Source: Micromussa lordhowensis (taxonomy: Eukaryota; Cnidaria; Anthozoa; Scleractinia; Lobophylliidae). Taken from it: DNA of 64,000 bases. Shown here one piece after another: positions 21,131 through 33,104 of this stretch. Under the pieces are notes generated by a model. The model ran no database searches. It worked only from the letters and a program-made list of their open reading frames with translations, and was not told the origin of the DNA. Location: the NCBI GenBank assembly GCA_964020085.1, contig OZ026598.1:12914516-12978515 (forward strand), written 5' to 3'. The stretch's first letter is position 1; each line of letters begins with the position of its first letter. The translations under genes and the position numbers were made by a program.

Positions 21131-24100
21131 AGGTTTAGGTTTATTATTATTTTGCACTATTTACAACAATGTTCCTTCAATAAGGTACATTACAAAAAAG
21201 AAAGACATTATTAAATGAAATTATACTAACAGCCAAAAGCAGAATGTGCGCAGTGACCAAAGTAGCTTAAGCTTTCGAGTTGTTTACTGCCACAGACAAT
21301 TAATTGGCATGAACAAGTACATTAATTACATTACAGGAAAATAAAGTACAAAATAGGTATAAGATACATATGTTACATCATAAAGACAGAAAGAAATACA
21401 TAAATTAATAGTGCTTGATGATAAAAACTATAAGAAGGCTATGGGCAAACTACACTTAAGAGACAGATTGAGTATTTAAAAGATACATTTTGTATTGTTT
21501 ATAGAAACGGTTATAGGAGAGTTTTTTAAAATCAAAGGGGATAGATTCCCAGATTTTGGATGCTAAAAAAGAAAATGTAGTGGCACCATAATTGTTATTT
21601 ACATTTGGTCTATAGATATTAAAGTTAGTTGCAAATCTGGTATTATAGCTATGGACCTCAGAAGCTAATGTAAGAGATCCAGAAAATATTGTTGGGATGT
21701 TTGCGGGGTCATTTTTAATTTTATGTACAAAAAGAGCTAATTTAAATTTGTAAATGTTATCAAGTGTAAGGATTCGCAAAAGATTGAGGTAGGACATAGC
21801 ACTATCCCTGCTATGAGCAAAGAAAATGCTACGTACACACCTATTCTGTTTCATTTTGATCTTCTGTAACCTAGTTTTACAGGCACTACCCCAACTAGTA
21901 ATACCATAAGTTAGATATGGATAAATAAATGAATAATACAGCTGTTTTAGAGTATGGATATCCACATAATATTGTAATTTATTAATAATTCCTATATTCC
22001 TCATTAATTTATTGTTGATATGCTGGATTTGGGGTCCCCGATGTAAATTTTGATCAATAAAAACACCCAAATATTTTATCTCACTTTTACGCTCAATTTT
22101 ATGTATATGTATGTGTCCACCTAATCTTGAGGATGAAATTACCATCTAATTTGTCTTGGTTAAGTTAATGGAGAGTTTGTTAGTGGTACAATAGTCAAAA
22201 ACTAATTTCAATTCCTCATTCATAACAGATTCAAGGTGGTGTAAATTAGCACTTGTATAAAACATATTTGTATCATCAGCAAAGATTCTAAAAGATAGCT
22301 TATTAGAGCAGTTAAGCAAGTCATTAATATATAGCAGAAATAATAGTGGACCTAAGGTTGATCCTTGTGGTATTCCACAAGTGATAGTTTCACAATTAGA
22401 TTTGGTATTACCAATTTTGACAAATTGAGTCCGATTACATAGATAGTTTTCAAACCACTTAAAAGGAGTTCCGCGTATTCCATAATGGTAAAGCTTAGAC
22501 AACAGAATGTTATGATTTACAGTGTCAAATGCCTTGGAAAAGTCAAGAAAAAGGCCACAGGTAACTAATCTTTTATCCATGGCCTTCTTAAGTGTATCAG
22601 TGAGTTCTAAAATAGCCTGCTCAGTTGAGTATCCTTTCCTAAATCCAAACTGATATTTATACATGATATCATGCTTTTCTAAGAAGCTGTTAAGTTGATT
22701 ATAGATTAGTCTTTCAAGCACTTTACTAAAAGGCGAGAGAGTTGAAATAGGCCTGTAGTTACCTGGGTCAGTGACATCACCATTTTTGTAAACTGGGGTT
22801 ACCTGAGACACTTTCAGAATATTAGGGACTATTCCAATTTCAATTGACCGATTATAAATTTTTGTAAAAGGTACTGATAGTGGCTCAGCAGCTAGTTTGA
22901 TTAGTTTGTTAGGTATATCAATTGATGATTTGTTTACATCCAAGGCTTTAAATAAAGAGGAAACCTGGGATTCAGTTACGGTGGACATAACAAAACTGCT
23001 GCTTAGAGAAAATGAGATATACCGAGTAGGATTTGCACTACTATTAGCAATTTTACTAGCTAGACATGGGCCAACATTGATAAAATGCTTATTAAACTGG
23101 TCAGCAATATCACCATTATTAGTGTAAGTCTTGTTATTCCTGACTATTCTTAGTGGGGTGGTCTGGCCCTTAGTCTTCCTTTTTATTAGTGTACCAATAA
23201 GCTTCCAGGTAGCCTTTAGATTACCTTTACACAAGTCAAAGTGCTTACAAAAATAAGCTTTCTTACTTATACTTTTAAGATAATTTAATCTATTTGAATA
23301 TTTCTTAAATTCATTGACTTTCGCAGGGTCTTTAGATAAAAAATGAGTTTTATAATAGATTTTAGGATCCCCCAAGATATCCAAGGTTTTTTAAAAAGCC
23401 TTTCTTTATTACATGACACTTGCTTTATAGGTGCATGTTTAGCAACAATTGATTTAAGTGCATCAATAGTGCAGGTTGTTACATCATGTAAATCTCTGCA
23501 ATGGCCAGTGATAGCATTCCAGTCAATTGCATAGATGTCATGAAGATATAGATCCGGGTTAAATTTACTATAATCCCTAAAGAATAGTTTCCTACACTGC
23601 CTTTTGGGTGATGCCCCAGCCACACAGAAAATTGGCAGATGATCTGAGATATCAACAGTTACAATCCCAGAGACCAGATTGTTAATTGTATTATTATAAA
23701 TATGGTCAATTAATGTTGCAGTATGACTAGTGATTCTGGTGGGCTTTGTAATTACTGGCAGGAGATCATAAGAATAGAGCGTGTCAATACATTGGCCTGT
23801 TTGCTGGTGCGTGTGGCATTTTAGTAGATCAATATTCATATCCCCTAAGATATATGTATCATATTTATTAAAATTAGGTTCTTTTATAAGTTCTTCAAGT
23901 TTAACTGTAAACTCATCCATACCTGCAGATGGGTGTCTGTAGATGCATCCAATTAGAATATGCCTATTATTATTACAAGGGTCAATTTCAATCCAGCAGG
24001 ATTCAACTAATGGTAAATCAATTTTCAAATCAGGCCGAGGAATGGTTTTAAGAGCCTTATTGGCATAAATAGCCACACCACCTGCAAGAGTGGGTGAGTC

Positions 24101-24507
24101 AATGTGAAAAAGGTTGTAATTGAGTAATTCTGTATTAGAAATAGAGTTTGGGCTCAGCCGGGTTTCAGTAATACTATAACATCAAACCCTGAGTCTAATG
24201 AGTATAACATATCATTCAGTAAATTCAAGTTTTTTGTCAGACTTCTTATATTACAATGAAAAAGAGAGATACCTTTGCCCTCTCTACTTGTTAAAACATT
24301 GTTCATCTTAGATATACTATAGTAATCAGACTGTGGGTTGATAAACATAAGATCAGGATCAGCCTCATCATTTTTATCAGGGTTAGGTAGTAGGTTATAG
24401 AAATCAGACTCCATTACCTCATGAAATTTAATAGACGAGATATTATTAACAAAGATGAATTCCCTATCATCTAAATCACAAAAAGGTAATAATTGGAGTG
24501 TATCCAT
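21131..24507 (-). mobile_element. Nearly full-length CR1/L2-group LINE
   Basis: The minus strand carries an endonuclease, a complete reverse transcriptase and a 3' untranslated region of about 320 bp that ends in AATAATAATAAACCTAAACC. The coding part shows two frameshifts and one stop. The 5' end beyond the first ATG at 24507 was not defined, and no target-site duplication could be fixed. Confidence 0.82.
21456..24507 (-). pseudogene. LINE ORF2: AP endonuclease plus reverse transcriptase, three lesions
   Basis: From 24507 a leader of about 80 residues precedes the endonuclease: LFHCNIRSLTKNL, then after a frameshift near 24160 ITETRLSP, GCIYRHPSAG, ILGDMNIDLL, LIDHIYNN and SDHLPIFCV. All catalytic residues of the AP-endonuclease fold are present. 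After a second shift in a G run near 23345 the reverse transcriptase follows with NYRPISTLSPFSKVLER, FLDFSKAFDTVNH (motif A), CGIPQGSTLGPLLF (motif B') and FADDTN (motif C). A TAG at 22146-22148 in LTKTN*MVISS interrupts the thumb, and the frame then runs to 21456. Without these three lesions the protein would be about 1,000 residues, normal for the group. Confidence 0.85.
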
Positions 24508-24529
24508 GGCATCGAATTTATAAAAATTT

Positions 24530-26870
24530 GGAAGCTATTGATCAATACATAACATAAATGTAATTATTAGCTATTACTTAACTGGTCAAGATAATCTTCA
24601 AATTCCTCATGAGTAGCGAAGACTTGAGTGGGAGACATGTCATTCACTTTGAACATGATCCCACAAATATTTAACATTATTCGCTCGCTTGTATTCTTTA
24701 ATTCTCCCGAAGAGCCTCTTCCAGTAATTCGTCAAACTTGTAAAATGTACACATGCACATCATCCCCACATAGAACGTGTTAAAAACAATTATTTGTTTT
24801 CTTTAGAGAAAATTATAGTACTTAAGAGACCAAAAGGATAGAAGCGTTAACATTAATTTAGCTTAAAGTGCACCTAACCCCAAAATTTATTTTTCGCTAA
24901 CACAAATCTACTGATTATTTAAAATAGTTCCGCGAAAAATTTTTGGTTTCGGTTAAATCCTCGATAATCTGAGCCGTGACGAAATCTCGAAAATAGCACC
25001 AAACGCCCTCATTTTCTTCCACGACCGAGTTTGGATAGAACAGTAGAAGTGTACTGTGCCTTGGAAGCTTGTCCATATTTCCCCCGGTATTTCACCTCAC
25101 TTATTTCCAAAACGTCAAATTCAAATTATTTCGAGGTCGCTTCTTTGGAGGGTCGTCAGTTGCAAGGTCACAACTATCCAGATTTAACACATGCAAGGAG
25201 TCAGTAGTACCTTCAGCGACTTGACAGCGAACGAACACAATCGCATGGAACACTTACGTAACACACCTCTACATATCAAATGAAACAACTTACCGCCGAT
25301 AAAACTGGGTTTATATCTTTGTCTGCATGGATGGACGCTTACTTGATATATAACAGGTTTAAACTTTACAAAAGATTTTGAGACAGTACACACTGGAGCT
25401 GCATGCGATCGAGCGTGCAAAGATTCGCGCCAAATAGTCACAACTGATAGTCACGTGGTATGTTCTGGCTTCGGCTCATCCTCATCTCCAGGGCCTTCTC
25501 CTCTGTATCGCTTAACGCATCTTTATTCACTTTCTTTCTCACCGCTGTTCATTTCGTATACATCTCTTAGGGGTTATGGAATTTTCTAAAAAAAGAGACA
25601 ACCACCCGAAAATCACATGAACATTTAGCGCAAGCCGATCAAAAATTGCGGTTGAAGAACCTCTTCAGATCAAATTTACGAAGTAAAAACGGACTTGGTT
25701 CCACATGGATGTTTCAGTGCCAGAACAAAGCTGTGCGTCGCACGAAACCAATCTTCCGACGACGGAAAAAAGCAGGACATTGACGATAAATCGTGCATCG
25801 GTTCCTGGCGTTCGAGCTATCGGTGGCGGTCTATCGCCGATAAACAAGAACTCTAGGGCAGAACAGATTTGTATCCCACCGGAAAAATACAGTGTATTCC
25901 CGCCACGTACCTGTCAAACGCCTATTGTTGATGCAAGATGATCCCTCTGTGGTAAACATCAACATGGATGATTAGGTGTTATAATCCTATTGCGGGTAAG
26001 ATGCCGCAAAAAATATGTATTTTTCTTGTTTTCTCGGGACGAAAATTTCGTAAAGTTAAGCGTACGTTTTTAACTCCAAGTTGGCAGTCCCTGAACCGAT
26101 TTAACTGAAATTTGGCCAGCTTATTGTCAGATAGTTTTCCTTGAAAATCGTGTCGGCGATTTTTGTTTTCTTTTTCCGTTTTTGAATAATCATTTTTTCA
26201 AAGGAAGTGCTGATGATTTGTCCCCTCGAACTTTCTCCTATTTTCACAAAAGAACGAATGCTCGTGTCAAAAATCTGAGACACGGTTTTTCAGTAGAACG
26301 TGTCAAGAAGCAAATGCGATGTTTATCGTTCTCTTCCGCTCATTCTTAGCGGGACTGGAGTTGAATTTACACAGACCTATGCTTTCGCAAAAAACGTCTC
26401 AATTACGCTCTCTCTTACGATTTTGAGATTTTTAAAGGAATGAGCCATAATCTGAAATTATTAAGCTTTCAGAAAATGTGTGGTTTGTCGGGGTTCGTGA
26501 ACATGTTGCCAACAGTGCGTGGAACACGTCGTTCCCAAATTGATAATTTGGGAACATTTTGTTCCGAGTTCCTTTATGTGAATGGAACCTATTGTTCCGA
26601 ATAGGTCATTTAGGAACAAATTTAGGACTATTTTGTTTCGCATTCCTATTTTGTTGAACAAAGATAAGCAGTAGGGCGTGCAAAGAACTGCTCGGGCAAG
26701 TTTGGTTGCATCTCACTGTCATGAATTTTGCACAATAGTAATGAGGGCAGGCAAGTAAGGGCATGCTTTGGCAAGTTCAAACAGGCGTGAAGTTCCCTTA
26801 TTTGTCATTGGTTCCTTGCTTTTAGTTTAGATTTAAAGGAGATTGCGTTTGCCAAATGTTCTTTCAAAGG
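24530..26870. other. Noncoding, probably old MITE-like repeats
   Basis: No coding frame is convincing. Two kinds of repetitive-looking sequence are present (from about 24855, AAAGTGCACCTAACCCC; from about 25690, a G/C-rich block ending GCGGGAATACACTG on the minus strand) but I could not find both ends of any element. Confidence 0.3.
26531..26555. repeat. Perfect 11-bp hairpin with 3-base loop
   Basis: GTTCCCAAATT and its exact reverse complement are separated by GAT. The GGAAC/GTTCC motif recurs several times within the next 100 bases, so this may be a fragment of a foldback element. Confidence 0.6.
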
Positions 26871-26874
26871 CAAA

Positions 26875-29343
26875 ATGAGCAAGAAGTGCAAAGTTGTTGG
26901 GTGATGCCGGTGGAGCATCACCCAAACCAAAACGGCTTCACTTGGAAAAGGATGAACCCGACAGTTTGTATCACTGCCCGGTACAAGAGTGTGAGCATGA
27001 TGGATTTCAAAGTCAAAGAGGGTGCAGAAAACATGTTAATACCAAGCACAGTTGGTTCTTTTACTTTGACGAAAAGCCCAATTCGAAAGAAATCACAGGT
27101 TCGTTAAAGGTTGCAAGAACGTTTCCATTGGAAAACGCAATTTGAGATCATACAAGTGATGCCGTAAAGTTACTTCCCTCGTTTTCATTATCGTGTGAGA
27201 TCGGCGAGGTACTCACCAAAATGGTTGACTGGAAGTGGTGGCGGTTGCAAGAAAGATCGTGCAGCTCAACAAATAGTGACAAGATGCTTTAAAGTGCCTA
27301 TGAAGTAAAAAATTATTGTTGCTTATTTGAAAGGCTTTTTAAAGTAAAGAAGAATGGCGTTTTCCTTTTTGAAATATCTTTTTTCGTTCTATGTTTTTTC
27401 GATGTATTATGCAAATGAGGGAAGTGATGACGTCATAAATCGTTTCACTTGAAAAGTAAAACACTGAATCATTAATATCTCCAGAAATATCGGAGCAGTG
27501 TTCTTCAAACTTGGCACCAGAAATATACATCACAAAAGGAACAGAATGACACCTACCATTTTGTTACCATGACAACACTCTTGGCTCCAGTGTCTCTCTG
27601 TGAAAAACCAAATATGCCCATTTGCAACTCTTTGAAAAGGGACAGAGGGCCTTGCTCGGAACACACATGGTTCCCATATTGTTTTAACTCTCCCCATTAG
27701 ATTGTTGAGAGTGGATGATCGTTGTTTAAGATAAAATCTGAGAATTTTAGTTTAAATTAAAACACGACCAGCGGCATAACCGTTGTCATGGCAACGGCAC
27801 AATGGGTCTCGTTTTGTTTCTTTTACGCTGTACATTTCTGGTGCCAAGTTTGAAGGCCACTGCTTTAATATTTCTAGAGATATGCTTGATTAAGTGTTGG
27901 ACTGTTTTAGTGGAACCACCTATGACGTCATCACTCATGATACAAAAACGTGAATATCTCTAAAACGAAAAAAGGTATTCCAAAAAGGAAAACGCCATTC
28001 TACTTTACGCTGAAAATCATTTCAAATCAGCAGCAATTATTTTTTACTTCATAGGCACTTTAAGTTTCTTAGATTTTGTTGTGAAGACGAGAAAGAGTTG
28101 ACCTTTGACGTGGTACACTTTAGTCTGTGTTCTCCAAATCTGTTGTTCAAGTTTGTCGACTACTTACAAGACGAATGCAAGCTCGGACATGGTGGGCGCT
28201 TGGGCTACATAGATGCTATTTCTGAAATGATCGACTTCAGAAAACTTCATGGCGCATCAGAGGCGGTACTTCGAAAGTTCTCTGCAACAGAATTGTACCT
28301 TAAAAGAGCACGAAAGACAGTTGCAAAGATGATGAGATTGCAGTGGACACAAGATTTGGACATTGAGACACGGGAAGCAAGAGGCCACTGGGCAACAGTG
28401 GAGGAGTTGTTGGAGATCGTGAAATTTCATCTGCCGCGCTACGAAAATACGTAAAGATTTGCAAATCGAGTCCAGCTCAGGTTAACCCCTCAGACTTGAC
28501 ATTCGCCACGAAATTTGTAGCCATGTATCTGTTCATCAAAGTGAAGGGGTCGCGTCCCGTGACTTATCAATATTTGACGGTGGACATGATTGCTACAGCT
28601 AAGGAAAAGGGTGGATTCATTGATCAGAAAACGTTCAAGACTGCTGGAAAGTATGGATTCGATTCTTTGATTCTGACCGACGCAAACATGCAAGTGCTCA
28701 ATGGCTACATCTCGTACGTTAGACCTTTGCTTAAACCCCAGTGCGATTTCGTTCTCGTCAACAGAAATGGAGGCCAACATGGTAAATTGGGCGAGATCAT
28801 GAGCTGGTATTTGATGCAATTGGAAGGTACCTCCATCCCACACGTTATCGCCAAATTGTGGAAACGCAGAGCCTCAATCAGCTCACTAGTGAGGAGCAAA
28901 GGGTTTTGTCAGAAGACCTAAAACACAGCTCTGCTGTTGCTAAAGTTCACTATCAAAAGCAACGATCCCGAGAAGTTGCGTTGAAGGGTCACGAGTGCCT
29001 ACAAAAACTTCAAGGTGCCAAGGGTTCAGAAGTGGACGAGGACGTTTGCGCAAGACTCGGAGATTCAACATCCGACGCCGGGCCTTCAGTTGAAACAGTG
29101 CAAAATATCAGCTCCTCCCCCAAAAAGGACGCCCTGCCGAAAAGAATCCTACGCTCTCAGAGGAACATTCGTCATGTTCTGAAATTCACAACAGAAGAGG
29201 ACGATTTTCTAAAGAAAGGGATAACTAAGCACGTGTTTGGACAGTGGACTGCTATTTTGAGAGATGCTGATTTCCAATTTCAAGATGGAAGAACGGCGGA
29301 CTCACTAAAGAAAAGGGCTGGAATCAAAATGCCGTTAGCATAA
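26875..29343 (+). pseudogene. Zinc-finger, tyrosine recombinase and Myb-like protein of a YR transposon, disrupted
   Basis: From the ATG at 26875 the frame (one base shifted near 26893) encodes a basic leader and a C2H2-like finger (YHCPVQECEHDGF..., C-x4-C and H-x4-H). After the foldback insertion at 27293-28059 it continues with a helical region (SPNLLFKFVDYLQDECKLG) and then a tyrosine-recombinase catalytic domain: Arg in KGSRPVTYQ (28553-28555), HPTRYRQ with His at 28834-28836 and Arg at 28843-28845, and the Tyr nucleophile in VAKVHYQKQ (28951-28953). The C-terminus (28.86-29.34 kb) has a Myb/SANT-like segment (TTEEDDFLKKGI...FGQWTAIL). Lesions: a TGA near 27142, and frameshifts near 27230, 28450 and 28800. 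Tyrosine-recombinase elements include Cryptons and DIRS; with no reverse transcriptase nearby a Crypton-like origin is likelier, but this is inference. Confidence 0.75.
27293..28059. mobile_element. 767-bp foldback MITE with TTAA target-site duplication
   Basis: Both ends read AGTGCCTATGAAGTAAAAAA inward and are flanked by TTAA (27289-27292 and 28060-28063). The inverted similarity continues inward for about 300 bp on each side (for example CTTCAAACTTGGCACCAGAAAT on the left and its complement on the right). It has no coding capacity. Removing it and one TTAA joins the tyrosine-recombinase frame exactly (…TGC TTT AAG TTT CTT…). TTAA target sites are typical of piggyBac and some other superfamilies; which transposase moves it is unknown. 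Confidence 0.93.
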
Positions 29344-29559
29344 GACATTTAAAAACACTTAGATTTTCTGTTTCTTATGAACTATATCTTATATGGAACT
29401 CTGGAACATTTATCGGCATTAACATATATCAAAGCTCCAGCGACTCAAAGAGGGGCCTAAAACATTTCTTATAATTCTAAATGGCAATCCCACCACTTCA
29501 ACTGAGAGATTCATTTTATTCAATTTTACAGAATGTAAATTAACCACACTAATATTGTT

Positions 29560-30640
29560 TTCTGACGCTCTTTCATGTTCCACTCGACACCCATGTCATC
29601 AGGATCTTCTAAAAACTTCCGGGCTTCTGATATAAAACAGTTGCTGATAGGATGATGTTACAAGATCTTGCATGAACCCATTGCTGTGATCTTTCATGAC
29701 TTTGAACAGCTCCTTCGTGGCGACTGATTCCTTGCCCTCTCCACAGGGGACCTTATTAAGAAGATGAAAAGAGACACAATTGCTTTAATTCTAGAACAAA
29801 CCACCAACATTTAAGGGCCATATAAATACAAGAGTGTTATCGCAGTTCTATCAATTTGCTGGAGAGTAAATGTAAATTTCTTTCAAACTTATTCTTTATA
29901 AGCAGTTTATGCCTCTTTCGATTCTCTCTACCTTGTTGAAATTGACAAAACATCAAAAGAGAAACAAACCTGACTTGCAGTTGCATCAACTCCACATTCC
30001 AGTAGCGCGCGGTGAACCGTTATTGGGTTTGCTGGAGCGCCATTCGGTGTTGTCAGTGCAATCCAATAACTTAAAGGTGGCCTCGGCTTTTATTAATTAT
30101 GGCTTAATGAGTTGAAATCCATGTCTGACTCGATGTGCTGGAAACTTGGCTCTCTGTAAAAGGCTCGCCATCGCTTTCAGCACCGTTCTCATCATCAGTT
30201 TTGTCTTTATCCTTCTGAGCTTTCTTTCTCGGCCCTTGCGTACTTATGGCGCTAAAGAAAAAGGCTACGCTTTTATCATCCACCAGATGCTTAGACAGAG
30301 CTTCTTGAAATTGAAAGTCTGCAAACAGTACTAACCTTGTAATGCTTTGTCACAGGCATCTCTCGTCTTACACACCTCGTTCCATGCCTTTTGTAAACCA
30401 TCGTCTATATTGCAAACACACTTAGCACTTACTACGCTGCACTTATCAACAATTATCGGACTTAAATAGCATAATGTTGCTCCCTTAATTTTCTCGCTGT
30501 TGAGTTGTCTGCTGGGATAGTTTGCTCTCCGCATCATGTTCAGTCTGATCTGGCCTTGCAAAAGTGTTCTGCTTTTTTTTAGATCACTTTTGAATATTAA
30601 TGCAGGAATGAAAAAACCCCAGCACACACACCTTAACACC
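29560..30640 (-). pseudogene. Unrecognised gene remnant facing the tyrosine-recombinase gene
   Basis: Several minus-strand stretches look truly coding. At about 30600-30331: RLNMMRRANYPSRQLNSEKI, a Cys-bearing stretch (KCVCNIDDGLQKAWNEV). At about 30325-30120, in another frame: FADFQFQEALSKHLVDDKSV followed by a charged Lys/Asp/Glu tail and stop. At about 30060-29970: IALTTPNGAPANPITVHRAL ending at a possible donor. At about 29770-29600: SVATKELFKVMKDHSNGFMQ and, after a shift, SEARKFLEDPDDMGVEW. Composition and local order suggest one gene with lost introns or frameshifts. I do not recognise a domain. The position, tail to tail with the recombinase gene, allows it to be a second gene of the same element. 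Confidence 0.45.
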
Positions 30641-30949
30641 TATATTTGCTTAAATGATACCAGGTGGATGTTAAAATTAGTATAAAAAACACATAAGGTT
30701 GAAATGGGCCGTTAATCACTTGATTTATACACAAATCAAACCACTCCAGCGGGAGTTACATAACCAAAAGGTGTTAACAATTTGATGAGTGGAATTTGAG
30801 CAGCATTAGTGTCTGACAACAATCTCTGTTTCCATAAAATCCGCAAACTCCGTAAAATCCGTCAACATACACAAAGATTTGTTCACGATATATTCCAGCT
30901 TCTGAAATCCACAGCAGCTGCAAGTTCGACTCTGCGGAAAGTCCTGTGT

Positions 30950-31205
30950 TATGGGTGGTTATAGCGGTTCTCACGGAATTTACGGAAAATTGGTATCAAA
31001 ATTATACTTTGCCAAAGTCTTTCTCAGTGAGGGTGGATATTACGGATTTCACGGAATTAACGGAAACGTGAACTCCAATGAGACAGTCAGAGACTTTCCC
31101 AGTAGTGATGGATATGACAGTTTTCACGGAATTTGCGGAGAAATGAATGACTAAACAAGTAAATAAATATATATATATATATATATAATATATTAATATG
31201 AAATA

Positions 31206-31239
<34 letters not shown>

Positions 31240-31380
31240 GTTATTATTATTATATTATTATTATTTTATATTAATTTATTAATAAATTTATGTATTTATA
31301 TATTTATTTATCTATGTAAAGAGTGAGTATTGATTTTTATTTTCCATTAAATCCATGAAATCCGTAGTATCCACCCTAAG
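30950..31380. repeat. Dispersed short repeats around GGATATTACGGATTTCACGGAATT
   Basis: A motif of the form GG(A/T)TATNACGGNTTTCACGGAATTNACGGA occurs three times on the plus strand (about 30955, 31035 and 31105) and in inverted orientation at about 30830-30870 and 31342-31375. Translated, it reads GYxxFHGIxG. The pattern is seen; its origin is unknown. Confidence 0.5.
31163..31305. repeat. AT-rich microsatellite, (TA)n and (ATT)n
   Basis: A run of TA units at about 31168-31190 is followed by long (ATT)n tracts with TTTAT interruptions. Confidence 0.9.
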
Positions 31381-31689
31381 GTAGATGACTTCTTCGGTTT
31401 GAAATTGCAGTGGGTGTTGGGAATAGTTTGTTTTGTCATCATATAATCATAACTATTTGTTTATTTGAAGGACGGAACAACGTATTTCACGGATTTGGCA
31501 GACGTTTCTCTTATTTAAGACCTTTTCCTTTAGAACCACAGACTTGATTATTACTCCGTTATATTGTGGTGGACTAAATTACTTTATCTGCACGGCAGAT
31601 TTTAGGGTTTCAAGCAGATATGAATATGTTAACTACGTATTCCTCTCTGTATTACTGTAAGTATAACTTATAAATATTAAAATTTATTC

Positions 31690-32290
31690 TAAAACACACT
31701 ACAGGAACGGGGACATTTGGGAAACGATCTTTATCCATTACCACTACGGATCTCCCTTTGTCGGCAGGAACAATTGTTACCTCCTCATTGTTTGTCAGGT
31801 CATGCAATACCCTTTCCTCTCCTCTTGTTATGTTAACCGTTGCGGGCAAGTTGCAAGTTTTCAAGGTGCTAGCGAGTGAAACACGTATCGTGTCTTTGGC
31901 TGACTGACTCAGATTGTGTATACCCGTTTCAATGGAGGAGAGTATTTTTGAAACAGGAACTTTGTTTGGAGTGATAGAGAAATTCAGTCCTTTCTAAGGG
32001 CGGTAATCTCAACAGGAGTCAAATCCCGTTTGGATATGTTGACAACCCATTTCTCCTGGTCAACCACGGTTGATCGTTGCGTTGTTTTGCCTATTAGCTT
32101 GCTGATTTTTCTCGTGTGTGTTTCTGCTAACTGTTCTGAAATTGTTTCAGCTGTTTGCCTCACAACATTTTGGAGAGCGAGCATATTCTCACGAGAAAGG
32201 TGGTTTTCAAGGTTTTGCGTGAGCTCTTGTATCTTCGCCTGTAACTTGCGTATGCTCTGGTGACATTCTGTTAGTCGCAGTCTCAAGTAC
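31690..32290 (-). pseudogene. Fragment of a Penelope-like element, N-terminal region
   Basis: On the minus strand 32286-31984 encodes a coiled stretch (RLRLTECHQSIRKLQAKIQE) ending WVVNISKRDLTPVEITALRK, a signature found upstream of the reverse transcriptase of Penelope-like elements. In another frame 31864-31690 reads TRGEERVLHDLTNNEEVTIV then PADKGRSVVVMDKDRF, the PADKG motif of the same proteins. The copy ends there; the reverse transcriptase core and any GIY-YIG nuclease are absent. A frameshift separates the two parts. Family assignment rests on recall of these two motifs. Confidence 0.6.
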
Positions 32291-32407
32291 TTAAGGCCTG
32301 TATTTCTGCATTTCTACGTTTTTCAAGAAACTTCACGCGGAATTTTTCCTCAGCGCGCGGTCGACGTGCTGTTTTTGAATCACGCGTGCTAACGTTATTT
32401 TTTCCAA

Positions 32408-32439
32408 CTGATGAAGGCTTAAGCACCAGCCGAAACGTC
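32408..32439 (+). ncRNA. Hammerhead-ribozyme-like core
   Basis: CTGATGA (32408-32414) and GAAA (32432-32435) are separated by a hairpin with a GGCT/AGCC stem, the arrangement of the conserved core and stem II of hammerhead ribozymes. One extra A lies between CTGATGA and the stem, and stems I and III and a cleavage triplet could not be assigned. Penelope-like elements are known to carry hammerheads, and one fragment lies next to it, but on the other strand. Confidence 0.3.
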
Positions 32440-33045
32440 TTGAATGAACATCAAAAAAACTAGTCAGTGTCAAACCATTATCTTACAATCGATTGTCTTG
32501 TTGACTCGAAAACTTGCAAGGAAAGAAATTATGCTGTAAGGTAATACACTTCCAATAACTTTTTTGTTATACACTTCCAATGACTCACGTGAAGCTACGC
32601 GACGCCTCAAACAAGGCATACTGGCTGTAAGCGGCTGAGATTTGTTGAGCCGCGATACAATCCTAACATGTTGCCTCTAGCTTGGAGGTTTCAATCAAAT
32701 TACTGAGCGCAAAACAACGTTTCCCTTTAATGAAAGAGAATTAAGAGGAAAATTTACGAAGTGCTCGCTGCTCGCCATGTGTACTCGCAAAAATAAATGT
32801 ACTGCTCGCATGCTCCCGCAAAGTTTGATATATTGCTAGAAAAGCAGGAAACCGTGGAATGTTACTATCAAGTAACAATGGTACAGTATAACAATTTCTC
32901 AAACTCATTAATAATTCATCAAGTTTAAACAAGGGAAATCACGACCATGACCGCGTTTGGATATCTGATCTTTTTACGATTTTATCTCTCCGTTTTCTCC
33001 TTGGTTTAAGTTTCGATTGAGAAGATATATCAAACACGAAAGACC

Positions 33046-33104
33046 GTGTTTGACCCCATTTCCAAACAACTCTCTTCTTGGTGTTTGGAAATGTGGTCAA
33101 ACAC
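33046..33104. repeat. Inverted repeat, 23-bp arms, 13-base loop
   Basis: GTGTTTGACCCCATTTCCAA(ACA) at 33046-33068 pairs with 33082-33104 with one mismatch. Probably the core of a foldback MITE. Confidence 0.85.
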
